64,000 nucleotides of DNA, from contig JANBVI010000064.1 of the NCBI GenBank assembly GCA_024239075.1, positions 310,001 to 374,000 of the forward strand. Direction: 5' to 3'. The position numbers were made by a program, and so were the translations under genes. Below, piece by piece: positions 42,526 through 51,443 of the stretch; the first letter of the stretch is position 1, and the number at the start of each line of letters is the position of its first letter. Source of the DNA: Fischerella sp. CENA71. GTDB lineage: Bacteria; Cyanobacteriota; Cyanobacteriia; Cyanobacteriales; Nostocaceae. The notes beneath the pieces are model-generated. The model searched no databases. It saw only the letters and a list, made by a program, of their open reading frames with translations, and had not been told where the DNA came from.

Positions 42526-43860
42526 TTAATTTGGTACTACTGGTTCTCTAGAAAGCTTCAAAGTCTCAGTAGGAATATTATTATTCAAAGCTTGAGATGT
42601 AGTGTCTAGTTTCAAATTATAGTAGAGTAATCTTTGTTTGCCATCCATCACAAATTGTTGAAGAATAGGAAGCCACGATCCTACTCTTGCTGGTGCTTCA
42701 ATTCTCGGACGTGTAAAATCTGCTGATGGGTTAAGAGACTCTTTTTTCGGATGTACTAATAGTGTACTAGTAGGGAAAGTTTTACCATAATCGGAGCTTT
42801 GCAATACTCTCACAAAACTCTGTTGGTTATATGAGATAAATAATCTGTTATCATCTGATACACTTGCTTGCACATAAGCTACCGAAGAATCATTTGTTAG
42901 TATTCTTGGAGTATCCCAGCTTTGATTTTGTCGATCAAATCTTAAATATAATAATTTTCCTTGATCTCGTGTGGGGACATGAATATTTTCGAGTTGATCA
43001 ACAACTACGTTGAAATGACTAGCATAAGGGTCTCTGTCAGAGCCTTGTTGATGTTGAAATAACAACTGCCCTGACCAAGGTGTATTTAATGACCAGTCAT
43101 TCATCCGATATGCCCAGTTAATTGTATCTTGATCTGTATAAACAACAGCAATTCTATCTGATAATCTGACAAGTTTTGCGCTTTTTGCTTTTGAAGAATT
43201 TACTGTTCCTAGAGTTAATCCAGTATCTTGCCATGATGCACCATTAGTAGTGCTATATAAAGTTTTTATTTCAAACTGATTTGTTGTTAAATTCTGCCGA
43301 ATAAAAGCAATCCACAAGCGATTATCATTATCTACTGCTATAGTTGCATTGCTAGCAATATAATTATCATCTTCATACGCTACGTTTGTTTGAATGGGTT
43401 GCCAAGTTTTATTTGTGGCATCGTAGCGGAGAATGGAAAAGTATATTTTACCCGTAGAGGAACTATAAGTTAAAAATAGGTTACTGTTATACAAAAACCC
43501 ATCCGGAGTTGACTCTTCATTCGTATTACTGATTGCGCTCATAGCTTTCCATGTAGCACCATAGTCAAAGCTGGAATAAAGCACTAAGCTACTATTTGTA
43601 GAATTATTACCCTCATTAATTATTAAATGCATTACACCATCTTCAGTGAACCACATCCGTTCTTGATGTCTGTAGGAAATCATTCGTTCTGAAGAACTCT
43701 GAAGATTAGTAACCTTACCAACAACAACATTCGTATTATTCTGTGATAGCTTTGATTTTTCTAGTGAATATTTATGGTTTTTAGTAGAACTCAAGGCTGG
43801 ATGATAAGGAGATAAGAGTAGTAATACACTTACAAAAACTAACGCATTTTTTATTTTCAT
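42526..43860 (-). CDS. Secreted BNR/Asp-box repeat protein (sialidase-like beta-propeller)
   Basis: 444 residues from ATG 43860. A signal peptide (hydrophobic 5-18, cleavage near ALSS) suggests export. At least three Asp boxes are visible, SSFDYGATWKA, STTNGASWQD and SSDYGKTF, in the S-x-D-x-G-x-T-W pattern of sialidase-type six-bladed propellers. I could not find the arginine triad and catalytic Tyr/Glu of true sialidases with confidence, so a binding or non-sialidase glycoside role is equally possible. It is co-directional with the sulfotransferase. Confidence 0.75.
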   Translation of the reverse strand: MKIKNALVFVSVLLLLSPYHPALSSTKNHKYSLEKSKLSQNNTNVVVGKVTNLQSSSERMISYRHQERMWFTEDGVMHLIINEGNNSTNSSLVLYSSFDYGATWKAMSAISNTNEESTPDGFLYNSNLFLTYSSSTGKIYFSILRYDATNKTWQPIQTNVAYEDDNYIASNATIAVDNDNRLWIAFIRQNLTTNQFEIKTLYSTTNGASWQDTGLTLGTVNSSKAKSAKLVRLSDRIAVVYTDQDTINWAYRMNDWSLNTPWSGQLLFQHQQGSDRDPYASHFNVVVDQLENIHVPTRDQGKLLYLRFDRQNQSWDTPRILTNDSSVAYVQASVSDDNRLFISYNQQSFVRVLQSSDYGKTFPTSTLLVHPKKESLNPSADFTRPRIEAPARVGSWLPILQQFVMDGKQRLLYYNLKLDTTSQALNNNIPTETLKLSREPVVPN

Positions 43861-44374
43861 TTCTGGTTTTGATTTTGTCTATTTTTAGGTCTATATGTAG
43901 CTACACCTCTGTAAAATCCTCTGTTGACAGAGGCTATTGATTAATTGGCATATACTATGCAACTGCCCAATAAAAATTAGTTGATAGTTGCCTATCCTAC
44001 GGTAGATTATTGATGAAACCCTTTAAACTTGTTAAAAATATTTAATGGTTTAACTGAATATGTCTGAGTAAAAATTTTTCACTCAGCTTGTACCTAGCAG
44101 CCTAGCCATATCTACTTGAAAAGCTTGACGCCTAACTTGTCAATGCAACATTTTATAAATAGCGATCGCACCAAAATTTCAAAACGCTTAAAGACGCTAC
44201 TGCAAGATTGAATGCTGCTCTATACTGTCTGATTTAGAGCATAATCTACAATTTGCTCTTCAATGCTAAAGTTTATACCGAATTCAACAAAATTCCGCTA
44301 AAGCTTTTTTGAGAGTAATAAAGATTGTATAAATTTTTGCCGATATTTGCACAGACTGTTGGAGTAATCTCTGA
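43861..44374. other. Divergent intergenic region
   Basis: About 510 bases between the BNR protein and the secreted hydrolase, both starting here. AT-rich, one HIP1 site near 44162, no gene. A GGAG ten bases before ATG 44375 serves the hydrolase. Confidence 0.5.
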
Positions 44375-45577
44375 ATGATTCGCTACTTAGCCCCACTTGT
44401 ATTTATAATTTTCTTTATGTGTCCGAATCTTTGTGCTTGTTCATTCGGAACTCTACAAAAAATTGTATTAAAAAATACTGAGGATAAATCTAACTCAGGA
44501 GCTGCGATCGCTCAAGTCACAGATAGAGAATGTGCTAATGCTGTCTTACCAATCACAACAGGATATGGTAGTGATGGTTCTCGTCGCGTAGTTACCGAAA
44601 CTTTCGTTCATCCCCAATGGCCAAGAGAAAAAGTTTATGTATTTCATCCTGCTAATAACTCATCACCTGCTCCAGTAATATTTTTTTCTCATGCTTATGC
44701 TGCTACTTCGCCGCAATACTACGCAAAATTTATAGAGCATATTGTTAGTCGGGGTTATGTAGTAGTTTATTCCCCATATAAGACTTTGCGAGCAACTCAC
44801 TCCCAAAGATATACCTTACTTTGGAGTGGTTTTGCAGCCGCCAGTGCTAAATATGGCAAATTTATGGACTTAACAAAAGTAGGTTTTGTGGGGCACTCTT
44901 TTGGTGGGGGTGCAACTCCCGCTATGGCTTATAAAGGATTGGTAGAAAAACGATGGGGAAGTAAAGCAGCATTTATCTATATCATGGCTCCTTGGTATTC
45001 CTTTGAAATTACCCAGCAGCAAATGAAACGTTTTCCGAAACAAACAAATCTGCTAGTTCAGGTTTACCTAGACGATAAGATCAATGACCATCGTATGGCG
45101 ATCGATTTATTTAAGACTATTAACGTCCCTCAAAAAGCTTATATGATTCTACAGTCTGCAAGTTCTCAAAATTGCCAGCTAACCGCAGATCATTTTGTGC
45201 CTTTGACTTCTGGAAACAATGGTAGAGTGGACGGACTGGATTACTTTGGGGTTTACCGTATATTTGATGCATTAGCCGATTATTCATTTACTGGCAACCA
45301 AAATGGTAAACAAATAATTTTCGGTAAGACCAATAATACTGAACAACAAACTACAGTTAATTCGACTGATGGCAAATTAGTAATGAGGCTTACTTACAGT
45401 AACAATCCTCAACCCATCAAGAGTGAAGATTATTATAGATTTCCTCAAAATCAACAATCTCGTTATAGTAACACCACTGAAAGTGTGATTGATTCTTTTG
45501 GTAATACACAGAATAATGACACTCACAGAAGAGGTCGAAGACGGTTATTTTGTGGGTTTATTAGAAGCTGTAATTGA
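44375..45577 (+). CDS. Secreted alpha/beta hydrolase (dienelactone hydrolase/chlorophyllase-like)
   Basis: 400 residues from ATG 44375. A hydrophobic N-terminus (1-22, with several Cys, ending CAC) is a signal or lipoprotein-like leader. The core (about 70-300) is an alpha/beta hydrolase: PAPVIFFSHAYAATS (oxyanion side), nucleophile Ser in VGFVGHSFGGGATP, Asp in VYLDDKINDHR and His in TADHFVPL. It resembles PET-hydrolase/chlorophyllase-type esterases acting outside the cytoplasm. The last about 100 residues are low complexity, Asn/Thr/Gln-rich, ending in a basic Cys-containing tail (RRGRRRLFCGF). Substrate unknown. Confidence 0.8.
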   Translation: MIRYLAPLVFIIFFMCPNLCACSFGTLQKIVLKNTEDKSNSGAAIAQVTDRECANAVLPITTGYGSDGSRRVVTETFVHPQWPREKVYVFHPANNSSPAPVIFFSHAYAATSPQYYAKFIEHIVSRGYVVVYSPYKTLRATHSQRYTLLWSGFAAASAKYGKFMDLTKVGFVGHSFGGGATPAMAYKGLVEKRWGSKAAFIYIMAPWYSFEITQQQMKRFPKQTNLLVQVYLDDKINDHRMAIDLFKTINVPQKAYMILQSASSQNCQLTADHFVPLTSGNNGRVDGLDYFGVYRIFDALADYSFTGNQNGKQIIFGKTNNTEQQTTVNSTDGKLVMRLTYSNNPQPIKSEDYYRFPQNQQSRYSNTTESVIDSFGNTQNNDTHRRGRRRLFCGFIRSCN

Positions 45578-45589
45578 CATTAAGTAAAA

Positions 45590-45741
45590 GTTTGCAAAAA
45601 CACAGTTTTTTTAAACGCAGAGGGACGCAAAGTCAGCGCAGTGAGACCAGCCCCCGTCTTGGCGGTCTCCGTCACGTAGACGCGGAGCGGCTTCCCGTAA
45701 GGGTAGGGGGACTGGCGAACCCGAAGGGAGGTTCGCAGAGG
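45590..45741. repeat. Intergenic repeat cluster (CGCAGAGGGACGC / GTAGACGCGGAGCGG elements)
   Basis: Contains AAACGCAGAGGGACGCAAAG, CGTCTTGGCGGTCTCCGTCA, GTAGACGCGGAGCGGCTTCC and CGTAAGGGTAGGGGG. These words are shared with other repeat-rich spacers (GTAGACGC/GCGTCTAC at 15966, 16021, 54610). The element fills the gap between convergent genes up to the stop at 45742. Confidence 0.65.
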
Positions 45742-47223
45742 TTATGAATCCCAGTTGAATTTTCCTTGCCAGACTTCCAATCCACCGTCAGGATTATCTA
45801 CATATATCCACTTTCCATCTTTTTGCACTGCTACACGCGGGCCAAAAGGATTGGTTGTCCCTATAAATAGACCATGTGGAGTCGAAATCAAGTTACGGAC
45901 TCCAAAATTATAGACATTGCCAAATCCTTGTCGAGTTACTGGTAGCCAGTTTTCGCCATCAAAGCTGCGCCAGACTTCAAAACCACCTTGATGCTTGACG
46001 ATTTCTTCTAAACCGACTCGGTTTAGCATTCGGACTGTTTTCTCTGGTCTACCTTCTAAGGAGACATAACGCATAATATCACTCCAGTCCATAGTCCCTG
46101 TGTATAACCAACCATCATGTACTCCCATTCTCCAGAGATAGCCATTACATAGGCTATTGAATCCGGCTGCTAATCCACTTAAAGGACATTTACCATCGCT
46201 GCGGATGTCTCCCATAATCACATCCCAAGAACCATCATGGTGAATCCTGATCAGTTCAGCACCAGCAGGGCCTATTTTGTTGAGGTGATCGTAACCGCCG
46301 TTTTGAATGCCAGTACCCACATATAAGGCATCTTTAAAAACCATCATGCTGGCAGCAATTTGATTGAGACTACCACGACCTGCACCGTCAGAGATCACGT
46401 TAATCCAATGATAGGGAGGCTTTCCTTCTGCTTTGGTACGCCAGATTTGGAAACCTTTGTTGTTAACAGTTCCAGCATAGAGATAATCTCCGAAAGGGCG
46501 TAACTCGAAAATGGTGCGATTGTCAGGATCTCCAAAACTGCGATCGCTTGCAGCATACCACTCTCCTTTGCCAGGATCACTACTTTCATAAACTTGAGTG
46601 ACTCCAGAAGTATTAGGATTTCCTCCCGCAGCACCCGTAGGAGCAGTAAATAAGCGTCCTTTGAAGGGAATTAGTAAGCGCAAACTGGTAATTGGTAAAC
46701 CCACTAATCCAGGTTTTGAGACAATCTCAAAGTTTTTACCATCGATCGTACGCATGATTAAGGGACCATTGGCGCGAGACCTTGACCAGGTACTGACATA
46801 TAATGCTGGTTCTGGGTCTGATTTGCCTTGAAAAACTGCCATCCCACGATAGCCAAGATCACGACTGAACTCATCCCCTTCTTTACCGAAGGTCATTGGA
46901 GCCTGAAAAACCCGTTCCCAATGTTTGATGACTGGATTGTAGCGCCAGATTTCTGCTCGCGCCCAAGTTCGTTCAAATTCTGGCGAATATACTTTATGAG
47001 GACATTCAACAGGCCAAACGTCTATTTTTACCTGTGGCATACTATGACGGATCAGACAAAAATTGGCACGGGTTGTTCCAACATACAAGTGTCCATTAAA
47101 CCAAGCCATGGAATGAGCATAAGCATTATTCCCATCTCCAAAGCCGTTTTTGCAAATTTTACGGAAATTAGCTTCACTTAATCCGGGGTTTGGTTCTGGA
47201 TTAAAAATTCGCACCTGATTCAT
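45742..47223 (-). CDS. Propeller-like protein of unknown function
   Basis: 493 residues from ATG 47223 (MNQVRIFNPEP); a GTG at 47259 would add a piece encoded by the GGATTTTAG repeat. No signal peptide. The sequence has repeated 'xxLYVGTxxxxxxxIWR' strands, for example FNGHLYVGTTRANF, GDYLYAGTVNNKGFQIWR, KDALYVGTGIQNGG, DGWLYTGTMDWSDI and PHGLFIGTTNPFG, which suggest a beta-propeller with six or more blades. SFDGENW near the end is an Asp-box-like element. No catalytic residues can be named. It shares the propeller theme with the BNR protein 3 kb away. Confidence 0.72.
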   Translation of the reverse strand: MNQVRIFNPEPNPGLSEANFRKICKNGFGDGNNAYAHSMAWFNGHLYVGTTRANFCLIRHSMPQVKIDVWPVECPHKVYSPEFERTWARAEIWRYNPVIKHWERVFQAPMTFGKEGDEFSRDLGYRGMAVFQGKSDPEPALYVSTWSRSRANGPLIMRTIDGKNFEIVSKPGLVGLPITSLRLLIPFKGRLFTAPTGAAGGNPNTSGVTQVYESSDPGKGEWYAASDRSFGDPDNRTIFELRPFGDYLYAGTVNNKGFQIWRTKAEGKPPYHWINVISDGAGRGSLNQIAASMMVFKDALYVGTGIQNGGYDHLNKIGPAGAELIRIHHDGSWDVIMGDIRSDGKCPLSGLAAGFNSLCNGYLWRMGVHDGWLYTGTMDWSDIMRYVSLEGRPEKTVRMLNRVGLEEIVKHQGGFEVWRSFDGENWLPVTRQGFGNVYNFGVRNLISTPHGLFIGTTNPFGPRVAVQKDGKWIYVDNPDGGLEVWQGKFNWDS

Positions 47224-47682
47224 CCGATTTTGGATTTTAGAAAACAGAATTGATTCCACAGAGGAAACAGTTTCAAGATATACACAGTTACTTTAGGGAC
47301 TGCGTAACATTTGATTCTTAAGAATTTTTCAACATCTGAATCAACAGCACAGGATAAAAATCAGAAAATCCTCTAGCAGCCTACTGTAAAAATTGCGCCA
47401 GATAAAGCTGTTCAAGAATACTAACAACTTATCAATCAACGCCAGTATGTACATGTTTTGGACACTCTAGCCCTCGCTTGCGTGAAATACACAAATCTTA
47501 CTCTGTTGTATTAGATACTTGCCCCCATAAGATTGAGGTGATATTTTCAGATAGGGTAAGGTTAAAGAAAAATAGGTGAGTTTTTGCAAGCCGATGCATT
47601 CGCATTGCAAGCCAATGCAAGTACCAAACTACAACACAACTAATCACGCTGGTAGTTAATTCAAGTGGTAAGGGATTAATTG
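47224..47682. other. Non-coding region with short direct/inverted words
   Basis: About 460 bases. It contains GCAAGCCGATGCATTCGCAT followed by TGCAAGCCAATGCAAG (near 47587-47622), a small direct repeat with internal dyads. A minus-strand frame of 63 codons (47498-47689) has no protein-like features. Confidence 0.4.
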
Positions 47683-47808
47683 ATGACACAAGAAAGTCGG
47701 AATTTCCGTGATCTTCACAATCAATTCCTACAAACTCTGTCTAGATATAAAAAAATGGTATATGTCTTTGAAACTAATTTAAATTTTAATCCTACAGCTA
47801 AACTTTGA
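47683..47808 (+). CDS. Possible 41-residue small protein or 5' remnant of a lost gene
   Basis: ATG at 47683 is preceded by AAGGG with eight bases of spacing, and the frame stops with TGA at 47806-47808. It reads MTQESRNFRDLHNQFLQTLS and continues to NPTAKL, a plausible amphipathic N-terminus without further domains. It ends 8 bp from the stop of the convergent AlkP-like gene. It could be the remnant of a longer gene. Weak evidence. Confidence 0.3.
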   Translation: MTQESRNFRDLHNQFLQTLSRYKKMVYVFETNLNFNPTAKL

Positions 47809-47816
47809 CATTCAAA

Positions 47817-48641
47817 TCACGGTCTTTTTCCTTCTAAAAATGGAACTTCAAAACATTTAGAATGCATGATTGGCCCGTGTCCAAAATAACCATCTTCTCC
47901 AAATAATTCGCCGTGGTCAGCCGTAATAATAATGTGGGTATTTTCAGGACATTTATGAAATAAATCACCAATTAATTTATCAACGTATTCTACGCAATTA
48001 ATTTGTTGCTTATGTAAGCGAGTCATTTCCTCTGGTTCAAAAAACTTCTTTTCTTCTGATTGATTCCCAACCAACAAAAATTCATCAATATGTTTAAAAA
48101 CTCCATGCACACCAGATATGCGAGGCATGTCATCTCCCTTTAACATATAGGGATAATGAGTTTCGCCTAAGTTGAAAAAGTAAAAACGAGGTTGATCATC
48201 AGGAAATTCCATTTCATGAATCATGGATGGAAAATCGGTATGATTTGGCATTAGTTTATAGTCATTAAAATACTTGTTAATGTTGGTAAATTGATTGAGA
48301 ACAGGCATGGAAACTCTGGCGATTGTCTTATAGCCATTGTCTTGTAAAACTTTCGGTAAGGATAAGTAAGGAACAAAAGTTTTAAAAGACAGGTTTGGGA
48401 TATGCAAACGATCCACCCATTTGACAAACTCCTGCTTGTACACTTCTGAAGCAAATACACCCCGTGGGCTTTGATGTGGAATCATGCCCATCAGCATAGT
48501 GTAGTGAGAAGGAGAAGTCCAAGATGCATAGCTATAGCGACACTCTGCTTTTCCTAGCAAATCAATATTGGGTGTTGCAGCAGCTGCATAGCTATCGTAT
48601 CGACAGCTATCCATGATGATGTATACAAGATTGTTGGGCAT
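47817..48641 (-). CDS. Alkaline-phosphatase-superfamily (sulfatase-like) hydrolase with Thr nucleophile
   Basis: 274 residues from ATG 48641, no signal peptide. N-terminal metal site NLVYIIMDSCRYDSY with D11, nucleophile block SWTSPSHYTMLMG, and the C-terminal metal block IIITADHGELFGEDGYFGHGP. In sulfatases the nucleophile is the Cys of CxPxR turned into formylglycine; here the aligned residue is T42 (T-S-P-S-H). A phosphohydrolase or phosphotransferase is therefore more likely than a sulfatase. The protein is short for the family and ends soon after the GHG block. The nearby sulfotransferase makes a glycan/sulfur context possible. Confidence 0.8.
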   Translation of the reverse strand: MPNNLVYIIMDSCRYDSYAAAATPNIDLLGKAECRYSYASWTSPSHYTMLMGMIPHQSPRGVFASEVYKQEFVKWVDRLHIPNLSFKTFVPYLSLPKVLQDNGYKTIARVSMPVLNQFTNINKYFNDYKLMPNHTDFPSMIHEMEFPDDQPRFYFFNLGETHYPYMLKGDDMPRISGVHGVFKHIDEFLLVGNQSEEKKFFEPEEMTRLHKQQINCVEYVDKLIGDLFHKCPENTHIIITADHGELFGEDGYFGHGPIMHSKCFEVPFLEGKRP

Positions 48642-48767
48642 GGATATTGGGTATAAAGATTGACTTTCCGCAAATTATACATTCGTCACTGAGTTAGCAT
48701 TGTAAAATATTTGCGATCGCCTACCTTTCACTTTTACGACAGCAAGTCATACCTTAAAAATTTGTAA

Positions 48768-48819
48768 AGGATTGTCACAGTCATAAGGATTCACTGCTTA
48801 TGTAGTGGGTGACAATCCT
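48768..48819. promoter_or_regulatory. Large nested inverted repeat in the cydA leader/promoter
   Basis: AGGATTGTCAC (48768-48778) and GTGACAATCCT (48809-48819) are perfect complements. Inside them CATAAG (48782-48787) pairs with CTTATG (48797-48802). The element ends 36 bp before the cydA ATG and could be a regulator-binding operator or an RNA hairpin in the leader. Confidence 0.65.
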
Positions 48820-48855
48820 GACACATAGTTTTTCAACCAGTGAAAAGAAGAACTT

Positions 48856-50298
48856 ATGGAATTTCTCTCTGATACCGTGGTGCTGTCGCGGATGCAGTTT
48901 GCTTTGACAGCCATATTTCACATACTTTGGCCTGTACTAACTACGGGTATGGCAATTTATCTAGCGATTGTAGAGGGAGTATGGTTGAAGACTCGTAACC
49001 CAGATTACTACTACCATGCTCGTTTTTGGTCAAAACTCTATGTTTTAAACTTTGGTATTGGTGTAGCTACTGGTATCCCGATGGAGTTTCAGTTTGGGAC
49101 AAATTGGGCGCCTTTATCAGAAGCGATTGGTAATTTCTTTGGTAGTGTCATCGGTTTTGAAGCTTCTTGGGCATTTATGCTAGAAGCTGCTTTTTTAGGA
49201 ATAATGGTGTTTGGCTGGGAACGTGTTCACCCAATCATTCACTTTATCTCTACTATTTTGGTTGCCGTTGGTGCTAACTTATCAACTTTCTGGATTTTGG
49301 CAGCTAATTCCTGGTTGCAAACTCCTGCGGGTGGAGAAATGGTCAACGGTAAGTTTGTCGTCCATGATTACTTTCAGGGGATCTTCAATCCGTTTATGGC
49401 GGTGAGTGTGTCACATATGTTTCTTGGCACACTAGAAACTTCACTATTTGTGATTGGTGGAATTAGTGCCTGGTATATTTTCAATAATCGTCAAAGTGCC
49501 TTCTTTGCCAAGGCTTTTAAAATTGCCCTAGCAACTGCGATCGCTGTGGCACCATTGCAAATATACGTAGGACATCTCAGTGGTGAACAAGTATATCACT
49601 ACCAGCCCTCTAAATTAGCAGCAATGGAAGCACAATGGCAGACAACCCCAGCAGGACAAGCAGCAGATTGGAGTTTGGTGGCTTTACCCAATGAACAAGC
49701 CGAGAAAAATGACTGGGAAATCACCATTCCCAACGCTTTGGGCTATATTTTGGAATTTAAGCAAAAACTTTCTGAACCTGTGCGTGGTTTAAAAGAATGG
49801 CAACCAGCAGATAGACCACATCTAATCGGATTGATTTATTACTCTTTCCGGATCATGATTGCCATTGGCTTCTTCTTAGCAGGATTAATGCTAATCAGTA
49901 CTCTGCAATGGCTACGCGGTAAACTCTCACCCGAAAACATTGCCCAACAACGCCTTTTAATGCTGGGTTGGATTTTTGCTGCTCCTTTAGGATACATTGC
50001 CGTAGAGTCAGGTTGGATAGTTCGCTGTGTGGGTAGACAACCGTGGACTGTCTATGGATTAATTCGCACTGCTGACGCTGCCTCAAATTTGCCTGCAACC
50101 AATGTACTAACATCTTTAATTGGATTTGCAACCGTCTATAGCCTTTTATTTTTCACCGTTTTATACTTCGGTAGTCGGATTATCCGTAGAGGGCCAAGAC
50201 TCGATTTACCCATACCAGGCGTAGAAAACCAACCCGCAGTCGAAACGACTCCTGGAGAATTTATCCCAGATGAACGTCCTGTGGAAGCGCAGCAATAG
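48856..50298 (+). CDS. cydA: Cytochrome bd-type quinol oxidase subunit I
   Basis: 480 residues from ATG 48856. CydA with its heme ligands and conserved blocks: SRMQFALTAIFHILWPVLTTG (heme b595/d-side His), GVATGIPMEFQFG, SVSHMFLGTLETS (heme b558 His), GHLSGEQVYHYQPSKLAAME (quinol loop) and ESGWIVRCVGRQPWTVYG. The Q loop is short, as in the cyanide-insensitive branch, and cyanobacterial enzymes use plastoquinol. It is a low-proton-yield terminal oxidase of the plasma or thylakoid membrane. cydB follows after 8 bp. Confidence 0.96.
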   Translation: MEFLSDTVVLSRMQFALTAIFHILWPVLTTGMAIYLAIVEGVWLKTRNPDYYYHARFWSKLYVLNFGIGVATGIPMEFQFGTNWAPLSEAIGNFFGSVIGFEASWAFMLEAAFLGIMVFGWERVHPIIHFISTILVAVGANLSTFWILAANSWLQTPAGGEMVNGKFVVHDYFQGIFNPFMAVSVSHMFLGTLETSLFVIGGISAWYIFNNRQSAFFAKAFKIALATAIAVAPLQIYVGHLSGEQVYHYQPSKLAAMEAQWQTTPAGQAADWSLVALPNEQAEKNDWEITIPNALGYILEFKQKLSEPVRGLKEWQPADRPHLIGLIYYSFRIMIAIGFFLAGLMLISTLQWLRGKLSPENIAQQRLLMLGWIFAAPLGYIAVESGWIVRCVGRQPWTVYGLIRTADAASNLPATNVLTSLIGFATVYSLLFFTVLYFGSRIIRRGPRLDLPIPGVENQPAVETTPGEFIPDERPVEAQQ

Positions 50299-50306
50299 GA
50301 GGTTTG

Positions 50307-51320
50307 ATGGAGACACTAAGTTATTTTTTACCGCAGGTATGGTTCGGTATCTTAGCTCTTTTCCTGTTTCTCTATGTGATGCTGGATGGGTTTGACTTGG
50401 GAGTCGGAATCTTATCACTGACTGCTTCCAACGAAGAACGCCGTGGGATCTTAATGACTAGCTTGAGTAATATTTGGGATGCGAACGAAACTTGGTTAGT
50501 TCTCATGGGTGGTGGCTTGTTTGGAGCATTTCCCCTTGCCTATGCCACGATTTTAAATGCGCTTTACATTCCCATTTTGTTGATGGTGTTTGGATTTATT
50601 TTTCGTGGCGTCGCATTTGAATTTCGCGAACAAGCCAAACGAAAATTATTTTGGAATTTTGCCTTTGGTGCTGGAAGTTTTTTCGCAGCCTTGGGTCAAG
50701 GATTTGCCCTTGGTGGTGTACTCAAAGGAATTCAAGTAGATCAAGCAGGTCACTTTATCGGTACAACTTGGGATTGGTTAAGTTGGCAAACTGTACTAGT
50801 TGCTTTGACTCTGATTCAAGGCTACGTCCTGATTGGTTCCACCTATTTAGTATGGAAAACCACAGGCGAATTACAACAAACCCACTATAAAACTGCGAAG
50901 ATTGCAGCCGTGACAACTCTAATTGGAGCCATTTTGATTACAATTGGCACTCCGATATTTTACGATTACGCCAGAGAGCGTTTATTCCATCGCCCGCAGG
51001 TGTACATATTTGCTGTGATTCCGGTGTTGGGAGTTTTGTTGATTTCGCTATTAATTAGAAGCTTGTTTCGCAAAGAAGAAAGAGCGCCTTTTATCTGGAC
51101 AATTTTACTGTTTTTGCTGACATTTATAGGGTTAGCAATGGTTGTCTTTCCCTACATTATTCCGACTGAAATCACCATTTATGAAGCTGCTGCTGATCCG
51201 AGTGCGCTGGTTTTTATGATTATTTTTATTGGCGCGCTGATTCCCGTAATGTTGTTCTACAACCTCTATCAATACATTGTTTTCCGGGGTAAGATTACTG
51301 GCGGTCACTACGGAGAATAA
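50307..51320 (+). CDS. cydB: Cytochrome bd-type quinol oxidase subunit II
   Basis: 337 residues from ATG 50307. An AGGAGG that overlaps the cydA stop codon lies four bases upstream, which favours this ATG over the adjacent TTG and indicates translational coupling. CydB family: WFGILALFLFLYVMLDGFDLGVG, IWDANETWLVLMGGGLFGAFP, FEFREQAKRKLFW, and the C-terminal FPYIIPTEITIYEAAADP. About eight to nine helices. It forms the heterodimer with CydA. Followed by a GTTGTCGCGTAGCGCAACGC dispersed word. Confidence 0.96.
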   Translation: METLSYFLPQVWFGILALFLFLYVMLDGFDLGVGILSLTASNEERRGILMTSLSNIWDANETWLVLMGGGLFGAFPLAYATILNALYIPILLMVFGFIFRGVAFEFREQAKRKLFWNFAFGAGSFFAALGQGFALGGVLKGIQVDQAGHFIGTTWDWLSWQTVLVALTLIQGYVLIGSTYLVWKTTGELQQTHYKTAKIAAVTTLIGAILITIGTPIFYDYARERLFHRPQVYIFAVIPVLGVLLISLLIRSLFRKEERAPFIWTILLFLLTFIGLAMVVFPYIIPTEITIYEAAADPSALVFMIIFIGALIPVMLFYNLYQYIVFRGKITGGHYGE

Positions 51321-51443
51321 TTGATAACCCTTTCAAGTTTTTTAGGGTGTGTTGTCGCGTAGCGCAACGCACCAATTATACATCACTAATACGAGTGAAT
51401 AAATAGTATTAACTTAAAGCATTTTTTATTTTTGCGAAAGTCT

